64,000 nucleotides of DNA from CAG-791 sp002449595 (GTDB lineage Bacteria; Bacillota; Clostridia; Lachnospirales; Lachnospiraceae), in NCBI GenBank assembly GCA_946539855.1, contig CAMNHV010000008.1, positions 5,960 to 69,959 of the forward strand, given 5' to 3'. A program made the position numbers and the translations under genes. Positions 40,496 through 49,627 of the stretch are shown in pieces; the stretch's first letter is position 1, and every line of letters begins with the position of its first letter. The notes below the pieces were generated by a model. It saw only the letters and a program-made list of their open reading frames with translations, was not told the DNA's origin and ran no database searches.

Positions 40496-42502
40496 TTACA
40501 CGATGCGCTTGATCTTGCGCTCGATCTCGTATTTGGACAGGCGGATCATGGTCGGCCTGCCGTGCGGGCAATGGTAGGGGTCGTCGAGGGTCAGCAGCTC
40601 GCGGATCATCGCGCGCGCCTCCTCCTCGCTGATGTGCCAGCCGCCTTTGACCGCGGCTTTGCACGACATTGTCGCGATCTTGGAGAGGATCAGCTCCGGG
40701 TCGCCGGAGAGCTTCTCCGAGAGCAGCTCGTCAAGCGTCTCCAGGAAAAGCTGCTTCGGATCGCATCCAAACAGCTCCAGCGGGATGCCGCGGATCGCGT
40801 AGGCGCTCTCACCGAGCGGGTCGATCTCGTAGCCCATGCGGGTGAAGAGGTCGGCGCACTGCTCGTAGACGGCCTCCTCGCGGCCGCTCAAAGAGACGGC
40901 GATCGGCGGTGCGAGCATCTGGGATGCGGTCTCGCCTGTGCCGTGGCTCTCCTTCAGGCGGCGCAGGATGTGCTCGTAGTTGCATTTTTCATGGGCCGCG
41001 TGCTGGTCGATGAGCAGCATCGCGTCGCGGAACTCGACGATCCAGTAAGTGCCGAAGATCTGGCCGACGATGCGGTACTCCTCGGCGTGCTCCGGCGTGA
41101 GGATGCGGAACTCCTCTTCGGCCGCGAGCTCCTTGAATGCGGCGAGCTCAGGAACCGGCGAGGACTTCACGGACGCGGTGTCTAAAGTATTGTCGAAGAA
41201 GCTCTGCTGCTGGAAGCTTCCGGCAGGCAGGCGGTCTTCGAATATGAAGCCATCGTCTTTCGCATCCTGTGTTTGTGACGCGGAAGACGGTGCGTTAAAC
41301 GAATCCGATGTGAGCGATGTTTCGGCAGCAGGTGTTGTACCGTAGCGGGCCTGCGGCTCCGCGACTTCGCGGACGCGCGCCGCCTCGAACGGCTCGTAGC
41401 GGGGCTCAGCCTTCAGTTCGCTGGCGGCCTCGGCTTCTTCCTGGCGCCGCTCCGCCGCTTCTTCTTTTGCGGTCAGAGGAGTGGCCTCCGGGATCAGCTC
41501 CTTCCCGCGGAACGCGCTGCGGACTGCGTCAGAGACGAAGTCAAAGACAGCTTTGCTGTCGGAGAAGCGGATCTCCATCTTGGAGGGGTGGACGTTCACG
41601 TCCGCGCCGGCGGGATCCATGCTGAGCGTGAGGACCGCAAACGGGAAGCGGTGCTGCATGAGGTCGGTGCCATATCCCTCCTCCAGCGCCTTTGAGAGCA
41701 GGTCGCTGCGGAGCATTCTCCTATTGACGAAGAAGATCTCCTGGCTGCGGTTGCCGCGGTTCAGTTCCGGCTTCGCCGCGAACCCGGTGAGCTGCATCGA
41801 GCCCTCCGCAGCTGCGACCGGCACGAGGAGCTTCGAGACTTCTTTTCCGAAGATCCGGTAGATCACTTCCTTCAGATTGCCGTTGCCGGTCGTGTGGAGC
41901 TTGTCCTGGCCGTTCACGCGGTAGTGGAACGAGATGTCCGGGTGCGACAGCGCCATGCGCTGCACGAGGTCCGTGATGTAGCCGGCCTCCGTCTGCGCGG
42001 TCTTCAGGAACTTCTTGCGGACGGGCACATTGTAAAAGAGATTCCGCACGATCACGGTCGTCCCCTGCGGGGCGCCGATCTCTTCCGTCTGCATGCGGAC
42101 GTCGTCCGTGGGACCGGGCGAAGGAAGGTTCGTCGCGCGGATGCCCACGATGCTGTCGGCGGTCCGCGTGATCATCTCGACCTGTGCGACGGCTGCGATA
42201 CTCGAGAGCGCCTCACCGCGGAAGCCGAGGCTCTGGAGGGCGTCCAGGTCCTTTTCATCGCGGATCTTGCTGGTCGCGTGGCGGAGGAAGGCGCGCTGCA
42301 CCTCTCCCGCCGCGATGCCGCTCCCGTTGTCCGTGACGCGCAGTAGCGATATTCCGCCGTCCTTGATCTCACAGGTGATCGCGGTCGCGCCGGCGTCCAT
42401 CGCGTTCTCAATCAGTTCCTTCGCTACAGCGCTCGGCCGCTCAACGACCTCACCGGCTGCAATCTTATTGATGGTGTCTTCATTCAGAACATGGATCTCC
42501 AT
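40496..42502 (-). CDS. mutL: DNA mismatch repair protein MutL
   Basis: MutL couples mismatch recognition by MutS to strand removal. The 668-residue protein has the GHKL ATPase motifs in ELIENAMDAGAT near 30 and GFRGEALSSI near 93, a disordered linker (about 330-460) and a C-terminal dimerisation domain with DQHAAHEKCNYE near 495. That is the DQHAxxExxxxE nuclease motif, so this is an endonuclease-type MutL. miaA follows after nine bases. Confidence 0.96.
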   Translation of the reverse strand: MEIHVLNEDTINKIAAGEVVERPSAVAKELIENAMDAGATAITCEIKDGGISLLRVTDNGSGIAAGEVQRAFLRHATSKIRDEKDLDALQSLGFRGEALSSIAAVAQVEMITRTADSIVGIRATNLPSPGPTDDVRMQTEEIGAPQGTTVIVRNLFYNVPVRKKFLKTAQTEAGYITDLVQRMALSHPDISFHYRVNGQDKLHTTGNGNLKEVIYRIFGKEVSKLLVPVAAAEGSMQLTGFAAKPELNRGNRSQEIFFVNRRMLRSDLLSKALEEGYGTDLMQHRFPFAVLTLSMDPAGADVNVHPSKMEIRFSDSKAVFDFVSDAVRSAFRGKELIPEATPLTAKEEAAERRQEEAEAASELKAEPRYEPFEAARVREVAEPQARYGTTPAAETSLTSDSFNAPSSASQTQDAKDDGFIFEDRLPAGSFQQQSFFDNTLDTASVKSSPVPELAAFKELAAEEEFRILTPEHAEEYRIVGQIFGTYWIVEFRDAMLLIDQHAAHEKCNYEHILRRLKESHGTGETASQMLAPPIAVSLSGREEAVYEQCADLFTRMGYEIDPLGESAYAIRGIPLELFGCDPKQLFLETLDELLSEKLSGDPELILSKIATMSCKAAVKGGWHISEEEARAMIRELLTLDDPYHCPHGRPTMIRLSKYEIERKIKRIV

Positions 42503-42542
42503 ACCGTTCTCCGTCTGTTCCTGATGTCTGTTCAGCGCCTTC

Positions 42543-45248
42543 TTACTGCCACGTGTTCTTCAACTCATTCTGCATGCGATAAAGCATATTGAGCGCATCC
42601 AGCGGCGTCATCGAAGGAATGTCGGCGTTCTTCAGCTCCTCGAGAACCTGATCGCGGTTCATCTCAAAGGAAAGCGACATCTGCGACAGGTCGACGTCGT
42701 CATAGTGCGGCATCTTCTTTCTCTTGCCGCTCTCTGCAATCCCCTTCTCCATGTCCTGCAGCCGGTCCGTGATGTCGTTGTCGGAGAGCTCCTCCGCGAT
42801 CTCCTTCGCGCGGTCGATGACCATGTCCGGAATGCCGGCGAGCCGCGCGACCTGGATGCCGTAGCTGCGGTCCGCCCCGCCCTTCACGATCTTGCGCAGG
42901 AACGCGATGTCGTCGCCGTTTTCTTTCACTGCGACGCAGTAGTTGTTGACGTTCTCGATCTTGCCCTCGAGCTCCGTCAGCTCGTGGTAGTGGGTCGCAA
43001 AGAGCGTCTTCGCGCCGAGCAGCTTCTTGCTGCTGATGTGTTCGATCACGGCCCACGCGATGGAGAGTCCGTCGAACGTCGAGGTGCCGCGCCCGATCTC
43101 ATCGAGGATGAGGAGTGAGTCCTTTGTCGCGTTCCTAAGGATCCCTGCCACCTCGTTCATCTCGACCATGAACGTACTCTGGCCGCTCGAGAGGTCGTCC
43201 GAGGCGCCGACCCTTGTAAAGATCCGGTCGACGATGCACAGGTCCGCCTTTTTCGCCGGGACGAAGCTGCCGATCTGCATCATCAGCACGATCAGCGCGG
43301 TCTGGCGCATGTAGGTGGACTTGCCCGCCATGTTCGGCCCTGTGATGACCGAGATCGCGTGCTTCTTGTTGTCGAGATACGTGTCGTTCGGGACGAAGTC
43401 GCCGTGCAGCATCTGTTCGACGACCGGGTGCCGCCCGTCGCGGATGTCGATGACTCCCTTGTCGTTCAGCTGCGGCCTTACATATCCGTTCCGCTCCGCT
43501 ACCAGCGAAAAACTGCACATGACGTCCAGCATCGCGAGCGCGTGCGCCGCCTTCTGGATGCGCTCCGTCTGCGCGGCGATCCTGTCGCGGATCTCACAGA
43601 ACGCGTCATATTCCAGCGCGTTCAGCTTCTCCTTCGCGTTCAGGATCTTGTCTTCCAGATCCTTCAGCTTCTCGTTCGTGTACCGCTCCGATCCGACGAG
43701 CGTCTGCTTGCGGATATAGTCGTCCGGCACCAGATCCTTGAACGAATTGGTCACATCGAAATAATAGCCGAAGACCTTGTTGTACTTGATCTTCAGGTTC
43801 TTGATGCCTGTCCTTGCGCGGTCCTCCTCCTCGAGGTCCATCAGCCACTGTTTTCCGTTTGCGGCGATGTCCCTCAGGCTGTCAATGTCCGCGCTGTATC
43901 CGTCCCTTATGAATCCGCCTTCGCGGATCGACATCGGCGGATCGTCGTTGATTGCCTTCGTCAGCAGCCCTGTCAGGTCTTCAAAATCGTCCGTGTCATT
44001 CAGGATCTCTCCGAGCAGCCCCTCGTTGTGGATCTGCAATAGCGACCGGATGGGTCGCAGCATGGAGAGCGAGGTGGACAACGCGATGAGATCCCTCGCA
44101 TTGGCACTGAGATAGCTGATTCTCGTCATCAGCCTCTCAAGGTCATACACGGGCTGTAAATATTCCCTGAGTTCGTCACGGTCAACGCTGCTGTCCGACA
44201 GAGTCGATACGGCGTCAAGACGCTTTTCGATCTCTGTGCGATCGATCAGCGGCTGTGCGAGGCAGCGCCGCAGGAGACGCGCGCCCATCGCCGTCTTCGT
44301 CTTGTCCAACACCCAGAGGAGGGAGCCCCTCTTCTCTTTCTCGCGGATCGTCTCCGTGAGTTCCAGGGACCTGCGCGCGACGGAGTCCAGCAGCATGTAT
44401 TTGCCGGTCGTATAGGCCGTCACATGCGTGAGGCAGGCGAGATCGTTTTTCTGCGTCTCATAAAGGTAAGTCAGAAGCGCGCCGGCCGCAGCCTGCCCGC
44501 TGGGGAAATCGGCGATCCCGAGCGCGGTCATCGACGAGGCGCGGAAGTGCTTCAGCAGGATCCGGCTGCACACGGCGGTGTCGTGGTAGCGGGCGTCGAG
44601 CGGCGTCAGCGCCGCGTGGACCTGAGTCCGCAGGAACTGCGTATCGATCCCCGACAGGAGAAAAGCTTCATTGCACAAAATCTCGGCCGGATGATACCGC
44701 AGGATCTCGTCCATCAGCCGCTCACCCGGTGCAACCTCCGTCACGAGGAAGTCGCCCGTCGAGATATCGGAGACGGCGACGCCGCAAGTGTGCGGGTCGT
44801 AGAACACGGAAAAGATGTAGTGGTTCGTCTGCTCATCCAGCGACGCGATGTCGATGTTGGTGCCGGGCGTCACGATCCGGATGACGTCGCGCTTCACGAT
44901 GCCCTTCGCGAGCTTCGGATCCTCGAGCTGCTCGCAGATCGCGACCTTGTAGCCCTTGTCGACGAGGCGTGTGAGATAGCTGTCCACGGCGTGGAACGGG
45001 ACGCCGCACATCGGCGCGCGCTCCGGGAGGCCGCAGTTCTTGCCGGTGAGCGTCAGCTCCAGCTCTCTGGAGACCGTCACGGCGTCCTCGAAGAACATCT
45101 CGTAAAAGTCGCCGAGCCGGTAAAACAGGATGCAGTCGGAATATTCTTTTCTCGTTGCGACATACTGCTGCATCATCGGCGAGAGCAGGCTCACGTCGAC
45201 GTCGTCCAGCTTCATGGAAGGGTTCGTCTTCAGTACGGTCTCATTCAT
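42543..45248 (-). CDS. mutS: DNA mismatch repair protein MutS
   Basis: MutS recognises mismatches and small loops. The 901-residue protein has the mismatch-contacting motif GDFYEMF near residue 48, connector and lever domains, then the ATPase with Walker A GPNMAGKSTYMRQ near 640, Walker B LLILDEIGRGTSTFDG near 715 and a C-terminal dimerisation region. The start is four bases after the stop of the pepT-miaB frame. The miaB-mutS-mutL-miaA order is conserved in Clostridia. Confidence 0.97.
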   Translation of the reverse strand: MNETVLKTNPSMKLDDVDVSLLSPMMQQYVATRKEYSDCILFYRLGDFYEMFFEDAVTVSRELELTLTGKNCGLPERAPMCGVPFHAVDSYLTRLVDKGYKVAICEQLEDPKLAKGIVKRDVIRIVTPGTNIDIASLDEQTNHYIFSVFYDPHTCGVAVSDISTGDFLVTEVAPGERLMDEILRYHPAEILCNEAFLLSGIDTQFLRTQVHAALTPLDARYHDTAVCSRILLKHFRASSMTALGIADFPSGQAAAGALLTYLYETQKNDLACLTHVTAYTTGKYMLLDSVARRSLELTETIREKEKRGSLLWVLDKTKTAMGARLLRRCLAQPLIDRTEIEKRLDAVSTLSDSSVDRDELREYLQPVYDLERLMTRISYLSANARDLIALSTSLSMLRPIRSLLQIHNEGLLGEILNDTDDFEDLTGLLTKAINDDPPMSIREGGFIRDGYSADIDSLRDIAANGKQWLMDLEEEDRARTGIKNLKIKYNKVFGYYFDVTNSFKDLVPDDYIRKQTLVGSERYTNEKLKDLEDKILNAKEKLNALEYDAFCEIRDRIAAQTERIQKAAHALAMLDVMCSFSLVAERNGYVRPQLNDKGVIDIRDGRHPVVEQMLHGDFVPNDTYLDNKKHAISVITGPNMAGKSTYMRQTALIVLMMQIGSFVPAKKADLCIVDRIFTRVGASDDLSSGQSTFMVEMNEVAGILRNATKDSLLILDEIGRGTSTFDGLSIAWAVIEHISSKKLLGAKTLFATHYHELTELEGKIENVNNYCVAVKENGDDIAFLRKIVKGGADRSYGIQVARLAGIPDMVIDRAKEIAEELSDNDITDRLQDMEKGIAESGKRKKMPHYDDVDLSQMSLSFEMNRDQVLEELKNADIPSMTPLDALNMLYRMQNELKNTWQ

Positions 45249-45251
45249 CGT

Positions 45252-48089
45252 TTATTTGCTCTCTAAGGCGGTTCCGAAGTAATAGAATCCGTGGCACTCC
45301 TCGAGACGGATCGGAAGGAAGGATCCGATCATCGAGGCGTCGCCGGGAATGTGTACGATCATGTTGCCGGAGAGGCGCGCGGTGACGAGGAAGGTGTCCT
45401 GGCTGTTCACTTCCTCGACAAGGCCCGTCATGACGCGGCCCTCGAGGCGCTGCGCCTGCGTGCGCGCGGTCTCCTGCACGACGGCGAGGACGCGGTCGAA
45501 CTGCCGGTGCTTCTCCTCCTCCGGGACCTGCTCCATGCGGGCGGCCGGCGTGCCGCGGCGGGGCGAGTAGATGAAGGTGTAGGCGTTGTCGAACGCCGCC
45601 TTCCTTACCACGTCGATCGTGTCGTCGACGTCCTCCTTCGTCTCGCCCGGGAACCCGACGATGATGTCGGTCGTGATCGAGACGTCCGGAATGCCCTCGC
45701 GGATCTTGCGCACGAGGTCCAGATACTGCTCCTTCGTGTAGTGCCGGTTCATCGCCTTCAGGATCCTAGAGGAGCCTGACTGCAGCGGCAGGTGGACGTG
45801 GCGCGCGATCTTTTCGTTCGCTGCGATCGCCTCGATCACGTCGTCCCCGAAGTCCTTCGGGTGCGGCGTCATGAAGCGGACGCGCTCGATGCCCGGGACC
45901 TGCGCGACTTTCGTGAGGAGCTGCGCGAACGTGGCCTCTCCCTTCAGGTCATGCCCGTAGGAGTTCACGTTCTGGCCGAGCAGCATGACTTCCTTCACGC
46001 CGTCCGCGGCGAGGCGCTCCGTCTCGCGCACGATGTCCTTCATGGAGCGGCTGCGCTCCCTGCCCCGCACGTAAGGCACGATGCAGTACGTGCAGAAATT
46101 GTTGCAGCCGAACATGATGTTCACGCCCGACTTGTAGCTGTATTTGCGGACCGACGGGAGGTCCTCCACGATCCGGTCCGTGCGGTCCCAGATGTCGATG
46201 ATGGTCCCGTCCTGCTCGTAGACGCCGCAGAGGTACTCGGGGAACCGGTACAGGTTGTGCGTGCCGAAGACGAGGTCCACGAAGGGATAGCTCTTCTTGA
46301 TCTTCTCGACGTTGGACGCCTCCTGCATCATGCAGCCGCACAGAGCGATCTTCATCTCGGGATTTAGCTTCTTGTTATGGCTGAGCCTCCCAAGCCGCCC
46401 GAAAAGCCTCTGGTCCGCATTGTCCCGCACCGTGCAGGTGTTGAACAGGACGAAGTCGGCGTCTTCCGTCTCCGCCTCCTCAAAGCCGGCGGCGGTCAGA
46501 ATGCCGAGGAGCTTCTCGGAGTCCTTCGCGTTCATCTGGCAGCCGAACGTGACGACGTGCGCGGTCGGCGTGTGGCCGAGCCTCTGCGTCAGTTCCTGCA
46601 CGACTTTTTTCGCTCTGTCTAAGAAAAAATACTGCCGCTCCGTCTCATCGTCTTCTCCGGCGTTGCTCATTCCTTCTTCCGCCGCGGTGGTGGCGGTATT
46701 CGCCTGCGCTTCTGCGCCGGAACGCACCTGTGCTTCTCCGGCAGAAGTTGCCGCATTCTGTTTCTCTGTATCCTGCGGCACGTCAAGTTCATACGCCGCG
46801 TACCCGGACAGAATTCTGATCAGGATCTCCGTCCCCTGGATCATCTCCTCCGCGCTCACATATTCGTGACGGCCATGATAGTGATAGGCGCCGGTCCCGA
46901 GATTCGGGCAGGGAATGCCCTCGAAGGACAGCTTGCACCCGTCCGTGCCGCCGCGGATCGGCTGCACCTTCGGCTCGAGCCCGGTGGCGAGGATCGCCTT
47001 CTTCGCGTTCTCGATGAGGTGCATGTGCGGCTTCACCTTCTCGGCCATATTGTAGTAGGAGTCCTCGATCTTCAAGGTGACGGTGCCGTCGCCGTACCTG
47101 CGGCAGATCTCCGCCGCGGCCTCCTCCATCTGTTTCTTTCTCTCCTCGAACCGCGTCCGGTCGTGGTCGCGGATGAGGTAATCCATCGTCGCGCTGTCCG
47201 TGATGCCGCTCATGTTCTCGAGGTGGAAAAATCCCTCGTACCCCTCCGTGCGGGAAGGAATCTCGTCGGCGGGAAGGAGCGCGTTGAACTCCATGGCGAT
47301 GAGGAGCGCGTTCTTCATCACGCCCTTCGCGGAGCCCGGATGCGAGCTCTTGCCGCGGACCGTGACCTGCGCGGAGGCCGCGTTGAAGTTCTCGTACTCG
47401 AGCTCTCCCGCCGAGCCGCCGTCGACGGTGTAGGCGTAGTCCGCCGGGAAGTGCGCGGGATCCAGCCGCAGCGTCCCGTTGCCGACTTCCTCATCGGGCG
47501 TGAAGCAGACGACGACCGTGCCGTGCGGATATTCGGGATGAAGCAGGAAAAAGCGCATGGCCTCCATGATCTGGGTGATCCCTGCCTTGTCGTCTCCGCC
47601 CAGCACGCTGGTGCCGTCCGTGACAACGATCGTCCCGCCTTTGTGGGCGGTGAGGTCCGGCATCTCTTCCGGGTCGCTGACGATCCCGAGGGCTTCATTC
47701 AGGACGATCTTCCCGCCGTCGTAATTCTCGATGATGCGGGGCAGAACCTTTTCTGCGGGAACGGCGTCAGACGTGTCCATGTGGGCGACGAGGCCGAGGA
47801 TCGGCGCTGCGTTCTCCCTGTGCTTTTTGGCCGTGTCCTCGCGGCGGTCCAGGATCTCCTGATTCACAGGAATGTTGCCGGGCAGCGTCGCGTAGACGTA
47901 GCAGTGCTCCTCGTCGTAGTAGACGTCGGACATGCCAAGCTCCCGCAGCTCATCCGCGAGCATGGACGCGAGGTCCCGCTGGCAGGCGGTGGAAGGCGTG
48001 TCCGGGCAGCCCTCCGCGGACTGCGTGAAGACGGAGGCGTAGCGCGCAAAGCGCGATGCGATCTCTAAAGGGGTGACGTTCAGCTGCAT
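45252..48089 (-). CDS. Fused peptidase T - tRNA methylthiotransferase MiaB
   Basis: A single 945-codon frame encodes two complete enzymes. Residues 1 to about 415 are peptidase T, a zinc tripeptide aminopeptidase: AHMDTSD near 98, GGDDKAG near 165, PDEEVGNG near 200, VDGGSAGELE near 220 and GRHEYVS near 405. A disordered Ala/Thr/Glu/Gln-rich linker follows (about 428-490). The rest is MiaB, the radical-SAM enzyme making ms2i6A37: the N-terminal FGCQMNA, NTCTV and CGCMMQ cysteines, the CNNFCTYC cluster and a TRAM domain at the end. An internal ATG at 46670 (residue 474) with GGAAG upstream could also start MiaB alone, a 472-residue product. AAGGAG precedes the first ATG. No stop or frameshift separates the halves. 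Confidence 0.9.
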   Translation of the reverse strand: MQLNVTPLEIASRFARYASVFTQSAEGCPDTPSTACQRDLASMLADELRELGMSDVYYDEEHCYVYATLPGNIPVNQEILDRREDTAKKHRENAAPILGLVAHMDTSDAVPAEKVLPRIIENYDGGKIVLNEALGIVSDPEEMPDLTAHKGGTIVVTDGTSVLGGDDKAGITQIMEAMRFFLLHPEYPHGTVVVCFTPDEEVGNGTLRLDPAHFPADYAYTVDGGSAGELEYENFNAASAQVTVRGKSSHPGSAKGVMKNALLIAMEFNALLPADEIPSRTEGYEGFFHLENMSGITDSATMDYLIRDHDRTRFEERKKQMEEAAAEICRRYGDGTVTLKIEDSYYNMAEKVKPHMHLIENAKKAILATGLEPKVQPIRGGTDGCKLSFEGIPCPNLGTGAYHYHGRHEYVSAEEMIQGTEILIRILSGYAAYELDVPQDTEKQNAATSAGEAQVRSGAEAQANTATTAAEEGMSNAGEDDETERQYFFLDRAKKVVQELTQRLGHTPTAHVVTFGCQMNAKDSEKLLGILTAAGFEEAETEDADFVLFNTCTVRDNADQRLFGRLGRLSHNKKLNPEMKIALCGCMMQEASNVEKIKKSYPFVDLVFGTHNLYRFPEYLCGVYEQDGTIIDIWDRTDRIVEDLPSVRKYSYKSGVNIMFGCNNFCTYCIVPYVRGRERSRSMKDIVRETERLAADGVKEVMLLGQNVNSYGHDLKGEATFAQLLTKVAQVPGIERVRFMTPHPKDFGDDVIEAIAANEKIARHVHLPLQSGSSRILKAMNRHYTKEQYLDLVRKIREGIPDVSITTDIIVGFPGETKEDVDDTIDVVRKAAFDNAYTFIYSPRRGTPAARMEQVPEEEKHRQFDRVLAVVQETARTQAQRLEGRVMTGLVEEVNSQDTFLVTARLSGNMIVHIPGDASMIGSFLPIRLEECHGFYYFGTALESK

Positions 48090-48880
48090 GGATCTGATTC
48101 TCCTTTTTCGGAATATGGAATGGAAAGGTCTGCCACGCGGTACAGATAATATCTTCCCCGCTTGCCGATGCGCTCGAGAACCCCGAGCCGGGTGAGCAGG
48201 AGGAGGACGTCGGAGAAACCTTTTCTCCGAAAGCCTGCCGCCGCGGCGAAGTCCGCGGACGTGAATTCTTCGGGCAGTCCCTCCGGGACAAACTGCAGGT
48301 AATCTTTTTTTTCGCGGAGCACCATCTCGTCGAAGAGCCGCGTCGGGATGCGGTCGAACCGCTCCACGGACGGTCTTCCGCGGTGCGTCTTCCCCGTGGG
48401 GACGCGGTACTCATCCACGTCGATGAGGAGGAGGTCCAGCGTGAAGCCGGGTGCGGTGAGAAACGGGCGGATGCCGAAGAGCTCGCGGAAGGCTTCGTAG
48501 AAGGTGCCCTTCTTCGGCGAGCGGGTCCGCCGCACGGGGTGCCCGGTCTCGGGATCGACGAGGATGATCTGTTTTTCGTGCGGAATGGGATGGACGACGC
48601 GGACCGGTCCCGCCTTCAGGAGCCTTGGCAGCTTCCTGTTCAGAAGCGAGAGGTGCGCCGTCTGGATCTCGATCGCGCCGGTCCCTTCCCGCCAGATGTC
48701 GGCGATACAGCCGCTGATCGGGACCTCGTGATATGTGCGGTCCGGCTCCTCCATATCCTTTAAAACGGCATGCAGCGTTTTTTCCGACTGCATGCCGATG
48801 CCGTGTCTTTCCCGTTCCTGAAGCGTGATCACCGAGTCGCGGGCGCGCGAAAAGGCGCGGAGCCGCTCCTCACGGACCAT
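48080..48880 (-). CDS. Conserved protein with PD-(D/E)XK-like pattern, unknown function
   Basis: This 266-residue protein is not one I can name. A region near residues 58-80 reads ADIWREGTGAIEIQTAHLSLL: an Asp, then an EIQT with Glu-x-Gln, then a helix, which resembles the active-site arrangement of PD-(D/E)XK nucleases of the ExQ type. A basic RRTRSPKKGT stretch follows near 118, and a C-terminal part (about 205-255) looks like a winged helix. It could be a nuclease-fold or DNA-binding protein. Its start overlaps the previous stop and its end overlaps pepT-miaB by ten bases. Confidence 0.7.
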   Translation of the reverse strand: MVREERLRAFSRARDSVITLQERERHGIGMQSEKTLHAVLKDMEEPDRTYHEVPISGCIADIWREGTGAIEIQTAHLSLLNRKLPRLLKAGPVRVVHPIPHEKQIILVDPETGHPVRRTRSPKKGTFYEAFRELFGIRPFLTAPGFTLDLLLIDVDEYRVPTGKTHRGRPSVERFDRIPTRLFDEMVLREKKDYLQFVPEGLPEEFTSADFAAAAGFRRKGFSDVLLLLTRLGVLERIGKRGRYYLYRVADLSIPYSEKGESDPCS

Positions 48881-49476
48881 CAGTAGAGCCTCTTTTTGGA
48901 GAGGTGGCGGCGGATGTGCGTGAAGGTGCGCTCCTCTCCCTCATCCCGCAGCATGATCAGGAGCTCTTCCAGAAGAGCCCTCGTCTGCGGATGCATGAAG
49001 TCTCCCGCTCTGCCGCCTTCGTAATACTTCCAGGGATCCGCGTCCGTGTAGGCGTCGCCGCGGTACGTCTTGCAGGCGGCGATGCGGTCCATGAACATCT
49101 CGACGACGTAGCGCCCCGGCATCTTCGCGGGGATGATCGCGTCGCTGATCCTGCCGTCGGGGCCTGTGGCCGCGGCTCTCGAGTTGTAGTCCATCCAGTA
49201 CTCGTAGTGATGCCGGTTCCTGCCCTTGTGGTGGAGCCAGGCCGACGAGTAGCCGATGTCCTCTCTCTCGGCGTTGTTCGGGCTGCGTGTGCCCTGGTAG
49301 TACTTCGCGCCGACGAGGAACTCCGTGGGCGAGTACTTCGAGAGGTCATGCAGGAGCCCCTGCCGGTACAGGCCGACCGCGAAGCATCCCTCCATCACGA
49401 GCTTCTTGTGATGCGTGATGGTCTTGAAATGCGCCAGCGCCTTCTCTTTTGTGATTCCGTTCCATTTACCGGTCAT
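48880..49476 (-). CDS. DUF5662 family protein
   Basis: This protein of 198 residues from the ATG at 49476 (205 from an upstream TTG at 49497) matches the DUF5662 family. It is rich in His and Asp in an all-helical pattern: HFKTITHHKKLV near the start, LLHDLSKYSPTEF near 42 and AWLHHKGRNRHHYEYW near 78. These suggest an HD-like metal site, but activity is unknown. It is first in the operon leading into pepT-miaB and the mismatch-repair genes. Confidence 0.78.
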   Translation of the reverse strand: MTGKWNGITKEKALAHFKTITHHKKLVMEGCFAVGLYRQGLLHDLSKYSPTEFLVGAKYYQGTRSPNNAEREDIGYSSAWLHHKGRNRHHYEYWMDYNSRAAATGPDGRISDAIIPAKMPGRYVVEMFMDRIAACKTYRGDAYTDADPWKYYEGGRAGDFMHPQTRALLEELLIMLRDEGEERTFTHIRRHLSKKRLY

Positions 49477-49627
49477 AACGTTGTCTTTTCTTATCAATGC
49501 CTTCGCAGGCCCTCCGCAGGTGCTCCGGGCTCCGCGAGGCGGTTGTATTGAATATGATATCCCGCAGATCCTTCGGACTCAGTGAAACGATCATGTTCAC
49601 GATTCCCTGCAGGTATTACGGCTTCAG

